Shown here: positions 1-12,659 of the stretch, one piece after another
Layout of the letters: every line of letters begins with the position of its first letter
Position numbering within the stretch: the first letter of the stretch is position 1
Notes under the pieces: generated by a model
The model's input: only the letters and a program-made list of their open reading frames with translations
Databases searched by the model: none
Told to the model about the DNA's origin: nothing
Made by a program: the position numbers and the translations under genes
Assembly: GCA_033557835.1 (NCBI GenBank)
Contig: JAWQRO010000007.1
Span: 30,724-94,723 of the forward strand
Direction of reading: 5' to 3'
DNA from: Helochares maculicollis
Lineage: Eukaryota; Arthropoda; Insecta; Coleoptera; Hydrophilidae
Length of the DNA: 64,000 bases

Positions 1-869
1 TACGCCCTGACGTATAAAAGCTACACTAAAAATTGATTATAAAATCGTCACTACACGCAACGATAGTCTTTCAGATAACCAAAGAATCCACAGTTATCTC
101 TGTTAACACGTGTTTAAAACAGCAGTACTCCACAAAGTTAACTCTTTCGTTATTAGATAAAAGAAAACTATGTCACCAAATATTTGCATGCAACATTAAT
201 AATTTATAAATATTTTGTGCCTTAAATATTTTGAGTATGATATCTGTTACAGCATTAAAAACATGACACGATAGGCTTCGGCATATCGCCCAAGCATTAA
301 TTATAAATGCAAGCAAGCATTCGTTATTTTATTAACAGCACAAGTCATTAATATTGTCTGTTACCCTATATTTTGTCCATCATTTCGATTTGTATTGCGA
401 CGTTGCCGCCCGTGCCGACAAAATAAAGGTCGTTTCTATTAATCGGTCTTATACCAATGCATCCAGTGCCGCTGCCTTCGACTGTCTGTTCTCTAAGCTG
501 GGGTGGTCTCTATAGATTTTTACATAAACACACCCTAAATTTGTATGCAGGTACATTATACCACACTACTGGCGTCAGAAGTGACTCGCCACCATTATTT
601 TAAAAGTCAATTTAGGGCGGAATATCAGATTCGTCGATCTGGTTTATATTCTGAAATCAAGACTGCTTCCTGGATGATTTTACACATAATAGAATCGTTA
701 CTTCGCCTTAATCTTATAAGCTGAGAATGCAACGTAACGACATGTTGAGAAACAAAATATTTATATTCAGATAATGAGAAATAAGTATTCCTGAAATATT
801 TTTACATTTGTGCTTATTCCACGAGGTGCATTGTAAGGCAGGCATAACTCTTATTCCAGATGAAATCTT
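1..869. other. dead ringer intron upstream of exon A, 5' part
   Basis: No gene seen. A somewhat GC-richer patch at 395-490 (gttgccgcccgtgccgac and neighbours) is not coding in any frame I could follow. Confidence 0.6.
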
Positions 870-1240
870 TGGCAGATCATTTTGCTTTCGCCTGAACCGA
901 TTTCGACCGTTTTCGGGAAACCATCTGTGTCCTTATGCAAACACGATAGCGCTTAGGCCGTTAAATCTGAATTACTAAACTTTTGGTATGCTTCTATTAT
1001 AGCAAACTCGTAAATCAGCGTGAACCTATTACTTAATTTCGACCACCGAAAATACTTGGCAATAGTTTTCGAACGTTTGAAAACAAATCAGTCTTTTGTT
1101 TATGAGTTGGGATATCTTATACAAGTTGAAGGTACTGAAAAAACGAGGATTTTTTCAAGAAGATACCAAAGACACTTTAAAAATTTTAGAGTCGTTCAAA
1201 GTATTCTCCGCGATGATTTATGCACTGTTCGGTCGAACCA
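870..1240 (+). repeat. dispersed repeat family, copy 1
   Basis: Shares ordered blocks with 2210-2430: cgattt..ccgttttcgg, gtgtcc/gtgtct, cacgatagcgctta / caagatagcgctta, ccgttaaatct, cttctattata, gaacctatta, and caaatcagtcttttgtt. Similarity is roughly two thirds. No coding content recognised; short open frames here are incidental. Confidence 0.6.
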
Positions 1241-1389
1241 ATTCTGGTAGACAATCCACTCGTTTATTGGTACAGTCAAAATTGCATTTTTAAAAGCGTC
1301 GACTGCATCTTTTCGCGATTGGAACCTAACCAGGTAATAAGCTCTTGCGATCATGAAAAAAAATCGTCGGATCTCCGCGTTTTGAATGC

Positions 1390-1560
1390 TTCTGAATCCA
1401 TTTCGATCATTTTAGGCATAGTGTCTGTGTAAGTAAACTCAAAAGCGATCAGACCGTTTTAGGTAGAGCGATAAAATTTAGCATACGGCTATTATCGCAA
1501 ATTCGTAGATTCGCCTTAACCTTTGGGACACGTAGGACCACCGAAAGTGCGTGCTTACTT
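1390..1560 (+). repeat. dispersed repeat family, copy 2 (partial)
   Basis: Contains gcgatcagaccgttttaggt, agcgataaaatttagcatac, ggctattatcgcaaattcgt and ggaccaccgaaagtgcg, matching in order the blocks at 46400-46495 (agaccgcttgaggtggagcg, ggcatgcggctattactgca, agaaccaccggaagt). Partial copy adjoining copy 1. Confidence 0.55.
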
Positions 1561-2199
1561 ACACGGCTTTTACTTTTTGAAGTAAACTAAGAGTTTAAGT
1601 GAAACTATTAACTTGAAATTTCTGACATGTATGAAAGACACAAAGGAACTCGTAAATATGAAGTTTCAAACTGAATGAAGCCTTAGAAATCGTCTTTTAA
1701 CAAGAAAATTGCAACTTGTAGCAAGATTTTTGGTTACGGAATTAATAATAGCCATGAAGAATGCACTTATGCATAGTTTTAACTGGATTATCGACAAAAA
1801 AGAACAAAGAACACATAACTGTGACCATAAAATAATATGTTGACTGGAAACACTTCAGAGTTTTTTACAAACAATTCTTTATGCTAGGTTTCCCGGTTTG
1901 ACCAAAGTTTTTTATCCTTGGATAGTCTCTAAGACTAGTTCGTCTTCCTTTGAATCATCACCCCAACAACTTGCGAATTTTAATAATTTGCTGTAGCGGC
2001 GCAACTATAAGTTTCGGTTTGAAACTTTGGATTTAAGTTAACCCCATGCAGAGCCTTTTTAACCTTGACAGATTTATTAATGGTGTCCTTGTATCCAAAA
2101 TATAAAAGACATTTCTCGTATCTGAAACATTAGCCAATGCTCTACGCACTAAAGTAATAAAGCAGATATTACAATAATTATAAATGCTATCTGTTTTCG

Positions 2200-2430
2200 C
2201 TTCTATGAATCCATGTTGACCATTTTCGGCATAACTATATGTGTCTATTCAAGCAAGATAGCGCTTATACCGTTAAATCTAGATTGATGAATAGATTTCT
2301 ATTATACTATGGCACAATCATAGAACTGGAAGAACCTATAGGTAAATACTACCATTGGAAGTGTTTGCAAATGGTGTTCTGAGAATCGCAAGCAAATTAG
2401 TCTTTTGTTATTGAGTTGACATTTCTTAGA
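2200..2430 (+). repeat. dispersed repeat family, copy 3
   Basis: Related to 870-1240 (see shared blocks there, including gatagcgctta, ccgttaaatct and attagtcttttgttattgag). Same orientation as copies 1 and 2, within 1.5 kb, so local duplication of an older insertion is possible. Confidence 0.55.
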
Positions 2431-4297
2431 GTGGTTAAAGGAGCTTTAAATAAAACACATATTAAATAGGAAGTTTATGAGAACATCACAAAAGATATTT
2501 ATTTATGATTACATGAATCAGGACATTTGACAACAACTGTTTATTGAGATGTTACAAAAGAGTAATCATGGAGCAACCATATGAATCCGTACCATTAACT
2601 ATGAAACAGCTTTTTTGTTTTCGCTGCTTTTTAAATCTTGTGACCAATTTAAATAACAACAAATGAAATAAATAATATTTCAATTTTCAACAGAAATTTC
2701 AATGAAATCGCATTTTATTAAAAAGTTACTATTTTTTCTGACAATTCGATTGATTAAGAATTTTGCTAACTGCTTGCTGTGAGTTTGCGAAACCAATACT
2801 ATCTGCGATAATACATACCTTCATTTGAAATCAGACAAAATTGCAAAATGATCATTTAGTAATATGATTTCTATGCATTACTAAATTTTAGAACTAAAAC
2901 TATTCCTTTAAATAGAGAGAAAATACAATTTATGCGCACTATGACGTAGATGTACAATTTCCATTTCTTTGAGGCGCTATTTTGTTTTATTTTAAAATTT
3001 AGAGGTTATGCCAAAAATGTTGCACATTCTTAAAAACATGAGGCAATCATGAGGCCGATTTGATTTTTTCATGTTAGTGCAATCTTACCTGCTTCATATA
3101 AGCGCCAAGAGGGATATCGTTCAACTTCTTGTTTAAAATAATATATTTAGATGTATGTATAATTGATTTCTGACATACAGAAACCAAAAATTATTTTGAT
3201 AAAATGATGCAAAGAAACCTTACTTTCATTTAAAGTTGTCTACAATAAATAGAATGGATTGACGACCATACCTTTAAATGTAATATTTAGGCGCAAAACA
3301 GTTTGCAAAGTCGTATATTGTGAGCAACATAATTACTTTAAAATCGAACAGTTTCTGCTTTGTATCTCTTTTTTGAATTGCGTTTTATACAAATCCTCAA
3401 ATCAGCACATCGCAAGCATCAGATTAGCAAATGTTCTTATAGTGGAAGGAAATGGTGAATCTAATGGTTAGTAAATCATCTTCCGTCTCTATCCACCCCT
3501 ATAATCTCCCTGTGAAGCAAGAAGGCAAGAAAAATCGACCATCAAAATTTATATGAGTGACGGGTCTAAGCTTCTTGATGTGGATGTGAATAGCGGCGCC
3601 AGTTCGATATGCCCATGGGGTCCCCCTCTTTTGATTTCAATAGCCCAACATCGGCTTCCTATCAAACCAATCCGGCCTAATTTATTATTATTTCATAGGA
3701 AATAGCCAGGCATTTTATCTGCCAAGGAATTTTCCATTATTTTAGCGATAAAAGCGCCGCGGGGACCATCGTTTATAGTTTCAATAGCAAATTCGAAATT
3801 CTAGGAAAACTTATATCATTCATAACTTAGTGTAATCCTTGTTTTTCTATACACCGCATGTGCTGTAAGAATGTTAATAAGACTGTTAAGTGCAACAGCG
3901 AAATGTCACTTGAAAGATAAGGGCTCAATACGTCTGTGCAAGTAGATATTGAAAATGCAATTTCAATCGTTTCTTCTACATGCGAGCTCATTAAATATCA
4001 CCGTAAAAAATATATGTTCCAAACTGCAATAAACATTTTTTAAATATTTTATGTCGCTTATATGGTGATTAAAATATCTTTTTAATAATTTATGCGCGAT
4101 GAACATACGCCATTTTGAAGTAAACCAAGCAATTAAATTGATAACCTTGCTGGGACAACACTAGGTATTAATCATTTGTTGCGTGAGCAGCTATTAAAAA
4201 ATATATAATGTAAATTCACTGATAATGTGAGTTTCCTGTCTATTAATGTCGAAAGTTTTGCAACGTCAGTACTTATTTATTGTGTTTTATTTTTCAG
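2431..4297. other. intron sequence before exon A
   Basis: AT-rich, no recognisable gene. A GC-richer patch at 3540-3780 (contains gcggcgccagttcgatatgc and aaagcgccgcggggaccatc) stands out from its surroundings but has no long open frame; conserved non-coding DNA or an old repeat are both possible. The polypyrimidine tract of exon A occupies about 4278-4297. Confidence 0.55.
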
Positions 4298-4447
4298 TCA
4301 CACGGTGATATGCAGGATGAAGACATATCCGATGGGTCAGAACAATGCGAGGAAAACGACAGCAGCACAGAACGTGCGCGATCAAACCACGACAATGGGG
4401 ATGTTCTTAATAAGTTAAAGATGCAAGTTCGCGATATTAAAGTCGGC
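4298..4447 (+). CDS. retn: dead ringer/retained, coding exon A (acidic N-terminal segment)
   Basis: Internal exon of 150 nt (50 codons, phase 0 at both ends). It is preceded by a long pyrimidine tract ending ttttcag and followed by gtaagt. The only frame that stays open reads a Ser/Asp/Glu-rich, low-complexity peptide (contains DEDISDGSEQ) and ends KMQVRDIKVG. Acidic stretches ahead of the ARID are usual in ARID3/dead ringer proteins, and no folded domain is visible here. It joins in phase to exon B 522 nt downstream, and the frame continues into the ARID, which is the main reason to assign it to this gene. The start codon must lie upstream of the window, because nothing in 1-4297 splices convincingly to this exon. 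The exon/intron call is firm. The exact protein homology of this low-complexity part is inferred from position. Confidence 0.82.
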
Positions 4448-4969
4448 GTAAGTTTCTAATTCATTTTAGAATTGAAATCAGAAGTAGGCAATACACTCCA
4501 ATAAGATTCATGTAACTATTTATAAAAGTATATGAAATAATTTGAGAAAGATTAAGAATCGGCGATGTCAAGTAGTTTACGATAGTGCCAAAAAGTCAAT
4601 TAAAAAAATATGTTAGAAAAATGCACTTTATAGCGGGCTTAACTAAAACAGTTTGAACAAATACATGCAGTCAACTGAAATTTAAGATTATTTTAACGTG
4701 ATGCATAATTTTCATATACTTTCTTGGGTTAAAAGGGTTTAAACGAAAACAGATTTTAGTGTACAACGCCTAATTGTAGAGTAGCCTTACAAAAATCTTT
4801 GAAGAATTTTAAATTCGTATTGTCATCATTGTTCATTCTATGATAAATTTTTTTCATCTGGGGTTGCACTGTACCAAATTTAACTTCGGTTCCCAAAATC
4901 ATCATTTTTTCACAAACTGATTTTTTGCTCATCATTTGATAAAACATTGAAAGTTAGTTTCCTTCGCAG
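4448..4969. other. short intron between exons A and B (522 nt)
   Basis: GT-AG intron with gtaagt donor and ccttcgcag acceptor. A minus-strand 63-codon frame across it is not supported by any recognised similarity. Confidence 0.85.
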
Positions 4970-5200
4970 GAGGAATTCGAAACCGCACGTCACTTAAATT
5001 TCCCGCCCTTTAATAAGGCTCTAAATCTTCCTGAAGGCTTTCAACTACCCGCTCCATTTCCATTTTCTCATCCAGCTACTCCATTCTTGCCACCTATTCC
5101 TCCGCCACAGCATACGGCGGCCTCTTCAGGGAGTTCTCACTCTTCAGAAGGCAGCGTATCTTCTCAACATAATTGGTCTTTTGAAGAACAATTCAAACAG
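4970..5200 (+). CDS. retn: dead ringer/retained, coding exon B (Pro/Ser-rich linker and start of extended ARID)
   Basis: Exon of 231 nt (77 codons, phase 0/0) after acceptor ccttcgcag. It encodes a Pro/Phe/Leu-rich region, then a Ser/His-rich spacer, and ends WSFEEQFKQ. That ending is the conserved entry into the extended ARID of the ARID3 family, normally followed by LYE, which is exactly what exon D begins with. The donor is weak and doubled: CAG|gtgcgt at 5201 and CAG|gtacgt at 5210, nine nucleotides apart and in the same phase. Use of the second would add Val-Arg-Gln. The protein is a nuclear DNA-binding regulator; in Drosophila dead ringer/retained acts in embryonic patterning and in nervous-system development. 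Downstream lies a 33.8-kb intron. Confidence 0.93.
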
Positions 5201-5567
5201 GTGCGTCAGGTACGTCGTATATTATAGTAAGCTTGAAAAAAGAAACATTTTACTGGCGTTTTGCTTGGTATTCTTTGCTTGAGCTTGAACTATAATTTTG
5301 TTTGATAATGCACTGCTTTATGTGTTTTTTGTACATTAACTAAAATTTTTCATAACTTGTTACTTCTTTCTTCTTCTCTTTCCTCGTTCTAATGGCAACA
5401 ATCGAGCATTCTTTGCTCTTTTATATCACCATCGTCGGTTTATTACAACGTGGTACAAATATTATCAAGTTATTAGAGCCAAGCACTCTACTACTGCAAA
5501 ATTTCAATTTCCAGTTATTCCATGTATCCTTTTTGGTTTAGGAATTGGCATGTGGAGAATATTTGTA

Positions 5568-6786
5568 CCAGGTGCGCAAGTTTAAAATGTCGTTTTGTTG
5601 TCAAGAGATGGCGCATGAAATCTATTAAAGTAGCTTTTGGAACCCAAAGCGCCATTTTTTGGTAAGACTGCCCACTACAAAACGTCATAACCGTTTAGTT
5701 GTTTACGAGTTAGTAGCATACTTTTTTTTCGTGTTAAACATGTCGAATTTTGAGCTAAGTAAAAAGCAATTGCGGCATGTAATGATTTTCTTGTTCACTC
5801 AAAAGAAAAAGGCATCAAAAAGTCATGGAATTCTTGTAGGATCTTGCTCCAATTGTCAAGACTTGTGAACACTGGCTTCAAAAGTGGCGTTTTCAATGTT
5901 ATTAACAAAGAACGTGAAAATCGACTGAAAAAGTTTGAAGACGACGAATTACAAGCATTATTGTACGAAGACGGTACACAAACACAACAAATGACGGCGG
6001 ATCAGTTGAATATCACTCGGCAAGCCATTTTCGATCGTCTGAGAGCCATGGCAAAGATTTAAATGGTTGGAAAATGGGTTCCACACAAACTGAACGAACG
6101 TCAAGGGGAAAGACGAAAACTTTATGCGAAATACTGCATTTACACCACAAAAAGGGGATTATTGAATTCGGGTTGTAATTGTCGATGAAGAATGGATATA
6201 TTTTAAGAATCTCAAACGTAAAAAATCGTGGATAACGCCAGGACAACCATCAACATCGAGTACAAAACCGGATCGTTTTGGGAAGAAAACAATGCTGTGT
6301 ATGCGTGGTGGGATCTGAAGGGAGTAATGTACTACGAGCTTTTTAAACTATAATTAACCTCAATTAAAACTACGCATTGATCGAAAAACGCCGAAAATGG
6401 GATAGAAGACACTGCAAAGTCATTCTGCAGCACGACAACGCTCCTGCACATTCGGCCAAACTGGTCAAAGAAACGATTTCTACGCTTGGTTGGGAACTAC
6501 TACACTACCCGCCGTATTCATCAGATCTGGCACCTTCTGATTATCACCTCTTTTGGTCGATGGGACACGCACTGGCTGAGCAACACTTCAAGACTCGAGG
6601 ATGTACAAAAATGGCTCGATGAAAGTTGAAGCTTTCTTTTGGAATGGTATCCATAAATTGCCCAAGAGATGCATAAAATGTGTAAAACCGAGGGCCAATA
6701 CTTTGAATAAAAAAATGTTTTACCATTGTTTTTAAATAATTCCGTATTTTTTTAATAAAAACGACATTTTAAACTTGCGCACCTGA
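5568..6786 (+). mobile_element. Mos1-like mariner transposon, nonautonomous (broken transposase)
   Basis: The element is 1,219 bp and flanked by TA on both sides (5566-5567 and 6787-6788), as expected for Tc1/mariner insertion. Its terminal inverted repeats are 29 bp (5568-5596 and 6758-6786), identical except for the outermost base, and start CCAGGTGCGCAAG. This closely resembles the ends of the mauritiana-subfamily mariner Mos1. The plus-strand transposase remains recognisable from the N-terminal helix-turn-helix (from about 5740) to the C terminus (about 6690). All three acidic positions of the DD34D catalytic core can be found: VDEEW near 6181, HDNAPAH near 6431 and PSDYHLF near 6532. However, they lie in different frames with many stops, so no active transposase can be made. 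Near-perfect ends suggest relatively recent insertion or trans-mobilisation. Confidence 0.93.
5740..6690 (+). pseudogene. mariner transposase pseudogene
   Basis: This is the former transposase reading frame of the mariner at 5568-6786. The N-terminal DNA-binding part is open in two overlapping pieces (about 5740-5868, then 5844-6062), which shows a frameshift near 5860. A stop at 6060, several frame changes through the first catalytic-Asp region and further stops after about 6620 complete the breakage. The conserved WVPHKLNERQ linker motif is at about 6072-6102. It is a decayed copy of a cut-and-paste DDD transposase, not a host gene. Confidence 0.88.
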
Positions 6787-6788
6787 TA

Positions 6789-8307
6789 TATGTGGGTATA
6801 CATTTTGCGATGGTTCACATGGCTCGAAAAAATAACTGCCAATTAACAAAAATTCGGAGCGTCTGCATTCGACAATACAATTAGTTCATAAATAATAATC
6901 AATTCTTTTACAAAACACAAGGTACCATTTTCAATATAGCTGTAGGTAATGTACAATACGTTGTATTTAAAAAAGTAAAAATAGGATTTTAAGTAGTCTC
7001 TAATATTGAACGCCTACATAGGGCGCAATTTAAAATATAAATTCATAACTAAAATATGGGTCCATTTTTAAAGTGAAAATTCATAGCTAAAAAACCAGAA
7101 TTATGTAGGTAAAGTTCCACTTCCTAGACTTGCTAAATATAGAATTTGCGTAGGTATGCTTCGTCTAGTAATTAGGGGATTGTAAAAATTTACAATTACT
7201 CTATTTTCGTTCCGCAGCACAAAAAGAGAAAGCCAAATATCAAAAAATGCGCTAAAGTGATATCAAGAAGTCTTCGTTTGTCGTTAAAGTAAGCACCAAA
7301 GAATTCACGATTCAGCATTTGATGAATAGGCGACTTAATAATCGCACACAAAATTTGTTAACTACTTAACCCTGCAGTCGCAGCAATATTTAGCTTGTAT
7401 TTTTACGACTGACCGTGCAGCCCAACTGAACTTTAAATGGATCAAAATACCGCGCATTTCAAGACTGAAACTTTCAGAACATTCAGAAGGTCCATCAATG
7501 TATATGCTATACTATTCGCGGGTTTTATGGCGCATAATTTCATCAAGCTAAGGAATAACAGTGCATTTTAAATTTATTTAATCATAAAAGTCGGCTGCAT
7601 TTATCCTTGTCTCTATTATTAGCGGCCATTATAATAAATAAGGACAGACATGATTGCAGATTTGTACCTAAATGTTAAATGTACGGGGTCCGATGCATTT
7701 GGTTCTTTCTTCATTCCGAGTACTATTATAATTTGGCATAATATAATATGAAGGTTTATAGCTTTTACAATGATTTATAGTTATTAAAAATTAGCACGAT
7801 TCGTTTTCAAAACATCTTCTGTCTGCTCGTGCTGTAAGCCTCTTGGAACGTCTGCTATTTTTTAATATTGAATGTAGTTGCTACAATAAACCTGCTCCTA
7901 CACTGCTAAAGTGTGAAATTTACTGCAACAGAGGAGTGTGGGCGGTCATTTAGCCTTTGAGAGAACAATTAAATTGACAAATATAAAGCCACAAATAACA
8001 TTAAACCTGTTGTAAATTAGGATAATTTGGTTTGGAACGCTTTGTCATGTCGAGTGTAACTAAAATTTGTAATAAAAAGTAATTTAAAGGTTAAAACCTA
8101 ACTAAATTGTATGGCTCGAATAATCAATACGCATTAGTTTTAAATGCAACGATTTCAAAGTGAGGACCTGGCTAAAAATAACGAACTCAACGCATTAATT
8201 AAGCATCGTTAATACAATCTTCGCTGCACTTAGAGACTACTTAAGGATCCTAATCCTAACCTATATTTAAACAAACTGCCGGTTAGTTGGATTTAAAGAC
8301 ACTACCA
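6789..8307. other. intron sequence between the mariner and the 8.3-kb minisatellite
   Basis: No gene or recognised transposon. At 7020-7130 two short related phrases (attcataactaaaatatggg and attcatagctaaaaaaccag) suggest a small local duplication; ggtaaagttccacttcc near 7110 resembles the end part of the 46.7-kb repeat (accggaagtgggactttacc, reverse complement), so an old inverted copy may lie here. Confidence 0.4.
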
Positions 8308-8460
8308 GTTATGGGGAGCAAAATAATTCTGTGTGAAGTTTGAAATTTCTGTTTGTTGATGTCGAATTTCTCGTTGTTAATGAAATTCTGCTTCTTGTTG
8401 TCGAAATGCTGGTTCTTGGTGTCAAAATTCTGGTTATATGGGGCGAAATCTATTGTCTCT
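8308..8460 (+). repeat. minisatellite, ~21-bp units, about 7 copies
   Basis: Degenerate tandem units of 18-22 bp resembling ttcttgttgtcgaaattctgg. Because the unit is about 21 bp, the minus strand stays open and reads heptads such as NQNFDTK, NQHFDNK and KQNFINN; this is a by-product of the repeat and not a gene. Confidence 0.85.
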
Positions 8461-11400
8461 AAGAACTTATACCTGCGACAAAATATATTCAATCCAAATA
8501 GATTTACCTAGGACATTTAAGGCGCGCCGCTGTTAGCGTCGATGATTAGATGAACAATATGTAATTTCGGTAATTTGTAGGACAGCGTAATAATTATCCT
8601 CTTCGCGCGCCGATGCTGTAATTATGATACCTAAATGTACGTTATTTATACTGTATGAATATTGGAAGTCTAAAGTAATCATACCAACTGTTGGTAATAA
8701 ATTCCGGTAATTTAGGAGGAAAAAGTAAAGAGCACGTGCTCTTTGAAATATAAGCTTAGATATCCAGACATGGCTTCATATTTATAAATTGTAACCCCAA
8801 AAATAACTAAATCTGTATAAATATTAGTGAAGTAAAGGAAATAGCGAGCAAATGGTTACATTAGTCAAGGTCCCTACAGAATCTATCAGAAACGTCAAGT
8901 ATTCCCGCATTTCTGGCTGTTCAAGAGCGTTAATGCTTATTTTTGGAAACTTTGAAATGGGGGTTGCTTTAGAAATGCGCGAAATTGATTTTAAAAGACA
9001 TGTGTCTTATAAGTGTTGTGATTTCAAAGGAAGATAGTAGAAGAGGGGTCGCGTTGATCTAGTAAGGGTTATATTGGAAAGACATTTTCAACATATGGGT
9101 ATCATAATTACCCTTTTAGAAATATATAAATTGTCGAGACGGTAGAAATAGATGTGCTATGAACTTGGGGTTCGACTTGGCTGGAAAACATACGTGTTCT
9201 TGTTGAGTAAAATTTGGGAGTGAAATCTTGAAATTACCTTCCTGATTTAAAAGCAGAAGAAGGATTTGGTTTAACCATACTAAAATTTAATGAGAGCTGA
9301 ACCATTAGAAATTAATTGCAGTACCTCCAAGGCCGTACTAACGTTAATTATAAAACTGAAATACCTCGCATTTGTACCGTTTTCTATGAAAATTATTGCG
9401 TTTCTTTGATAAAAGCCATTTTCTCTATTGTAAAAGCGTACACCATATTATCCTCGTAAACTTACATAATCCTAGTAAAGAGGATTAAATAATCTCGGAA
9501 TCTGAAGCCTAAAAAGATTGATTTCCCCGATATTTAAAAGGATTACTAAATATTTTAATTTAATAATATAAATGTAAATTGCTTATACATAGTTTTGTTA
9601 ATTTTTATTGAATTTTGCAACATGAACTCGATTTGTCTGGCCACCCTTTTTGTATTAGTAGTTTATATTCATGTTTTCCGCGTGTTTCGTACGATATAAT
9701 TGATCGGTTTGGATATTCCCATCAAAGGTGTCCTGGGGCAAATATCCAGAAATTAAAAAAAACCCTCCCAGCGCAGACACCAAGAGCCTCGTTCCAGAAA
9801 CAACTTATTATGCATATTTTATAAAGGCATGATTAATTGTACGGCAAATAGCTTGTTCTCGTTCCTCCTTATAATAACACTGGATAAATTGGATAGATTT
9901 CGTTTTATTTTGCGAGGAAATATTTCAATACATAACGCGAATAATTGCAATTGATAGGTAATTAAATTTTTATTTCGGCGCGCGAATTTTAATCGCTACG
10001 CAGGTTGGCAGACTTGTTTATAGGCAAATGACTTACCCAGTCGTTTAAATGAATATAAAATCAGTCAATATGTGGTTGTTAAACTAAATTATTCTCCACT
10101 TCGGAATGAAAATATTTTCGCCGGCGGGAAGAACCATCGACTAACAAAACTTTATTGCCTGCTAACTTGTCAAATTCAGTATAACTTATTTTATATGCGC
10201 CCAGTTGCTGGAGTACTTCCACGTTTTCGTTTTACTTTATTCGATTGCGCTCAGGTGTGAACCGATCTATTTACTGGAATCAAATGCACGCTCGTAGTCA
10301 ACGACTGCTTGCAATCTTCACTGCGCTACGCATGTGGCAAGTTTAACTAGTTTTTGATATTGAGGCAGTTGTCCTTAGTACCATAGGCTTCCTTACCTTG
10401 TTTGTAAGTGTATTCACTAATTACTTGCCCAAATTTAGTAATCTTGAAGCATTTTTTATTTTAACTATCAATTAACAATGTTCTTGATTTATATTCGTGA
10501 GCCGGAAAGTTTATCAAACCTTGCTTTATTTGTTGATATTGTTGAATACAATTGCTTGTGCAGAAAAGACTATGAAATGACCACATTAAATATATTTTCC
10601 TGTCGTGTACAAAAAAGTTATGATTAATTATTATGTGTTATTTTGTTCAACGCGGCTAATGCAGTGAAAAAATATATTCAAATACTCCATAATTTCATAT
10701 ATTTGGCATCTCCGTTTGGCAACGCCAAAATTACACTTAAATAACTACACTTAACTAAAGTAAAGGAATCGCAATCAATCAAATAATCAATAAGTGAATT
10801 CTGAAAGAATGGTTTGAATAAAATTAACAACCTCATTGGATTTCCTTACAAATTTTGGGTGTGTTTCAAATAAATTGATTTCGAATACCTCAGGCAGCGC
10901 ACTCACAAATTATTTATTTGCTCTGCCTGACATTTACTAATGCTGAATTCGATGTTGGCGTCTAAATCGATGAAAAAAAGAGTAAAAAGATAAACACGTA
11001 CGTACCATGTAGTGGTGTATTGTCAGTGTACATGGAATTAAAGCGAGATGAGATATCAAGGCACAGCTTGGAGACCAAAACACATTTAAAAGTGGTGAAC
11101 TCCCGCGGTCTCGCACCAGACAACAACTCTCATTGAATCAGACATATGTAGGTGTTATTATATTTTAATATCAAGTCCATAATGTGAGGTTTCCGACATG
11201 TTAGTCGCATTTGAATAAATAAATCACTACAATTTAATTCAATTGCATGTGAATGAGGCAAGGCATTAAAATTTGCACTCTGTCTCGTAAACAAGGGGCG
11301 GTTTACATCAATTATGCCCTGGGTGTCTAAATGCATTTGTCGGCGGGTCATAAACATCTCTGCAAATGTTGAACCAAACTTCCTTCAAGTAAGTGCTTCA

Positions 11401-12659
11401 ATACCGTGTAGCACTAACGAAATTAGTTCGTTGCTTCCCTTTCTCTTATTCAAAATGAAATGAAAAGTTCTAAGTAAGCGATCATGAATTGTTACCATCA
11501 TATCTTCAGAAAGCTCTTAGTTGGCGGATAATTATTTAAAGGCTCAATTGATGAAAAATGCTGACTATAGGTTTTGGCATGGTTTTGCTGTAAGGGTTTC
11601 GCAAGGCTTTGCCAATACTCGACGCTGTAATAATTCATGGGCAAAAACAGTTAAAACTGGTCGTCCAAAATTTTGTAATCAAAAAAGAAAATTCTTCAAA
11701 TTTGTTAATTATTAAATTTAAATAACTGATTATCATCGTTTCGGTGTTTGAAATGGAAAAAGGAATTAAGAAATTTAATTCATTTTGATCATTTAAATGT
11801 CGTGAATATAGCGGCCTAAGAATGCTTAACGTTATTTAATATTATTAAATACGAAATTTGCTGTGGGGTACGTCTTAATTATACCATTTCAACCGGCGTA
11901 TAATGTTAATATTTATGTCTATTAATAGACGAGATAGTAATTATCAAGGCATAGGGGGCCCAACGAAACCTGTTTTCGTATTGCTATACATAAAATACGA
12001 AATTTATTTCTTCTTTAATACCCATTTAATTGACTGCCATTACAGGCATTAGCTGTACCACTGGAATCACACTCGGATAAATTCCTTAAATATTGATGTG
12101 CGATCGAATAACTTGATTAGTTCGATGCGATGGCAGAATTGATTATTTAAATAATGCTGCCTGTTGGTAATGATCGCGTCCGAAATATACAAAACATTCC
12201 TCTATTTATCAAAACTTGACTGGAGGAATTAAGTTCGTAATTAGTTTGTAGACCTCTGTAGATTTATCAAAATAGACGCCTTTTTATGAGCATTTTATTC
12301 CGCGCATTTTTTTACTTTTTGATTATGCCGTTGGAACTAATTTTTGTTATTTTTTAACTTTCGCTTGTTGCATTATTCACCTAGTATTTTACTGACTCGT
12401 TCTTGAAATATATTTATGATAATATATATTTCGCGTTGTTTTCGTCTTTGACAATATTGTTTGTGTTCTAATTTTTTATTATACTGAATCTATTTTTATC
12501 AGTTTTTGGCGTGCTGTTTGTGTTTGTGTGTCAATCTTTGTGTGTGAGATTGTGTATATAAATTTCATATTAACCAAGGCTCGTTATTGTTGTTTTACAA
12601 TCTTGCAATATTAGAGACTACTTAAATATATACTTCTTATTTTGATAACATACAAAGCG
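8461..12659. other. intron sequence without recognised features
   Basis: AT-rich; short open frames only (up to about 75 codons), none recognised. Nothing resembling splice-bounded exons was found. Confidence 0.5.

Noticed and set aside
1020..1432. Three overlapping plus-strand frames of 65-76 codons
   Set aside because: They lie in copies of a dispersed repeat, overlap each other in different frames and show no family pattern.
4756..4947. Minus-strand 63-codon frame in the 522-nt intron
   Set aside because: Entirely within a well-defined intron of the opposite strand, AT-rich and without recognisable motif.
8283..8492. Minus-strand frame with Asn/Phe/Lys heptads
   Set aside because: The heptads are a direct product of the ~21-bp minisatellite; no independent coding evidence.
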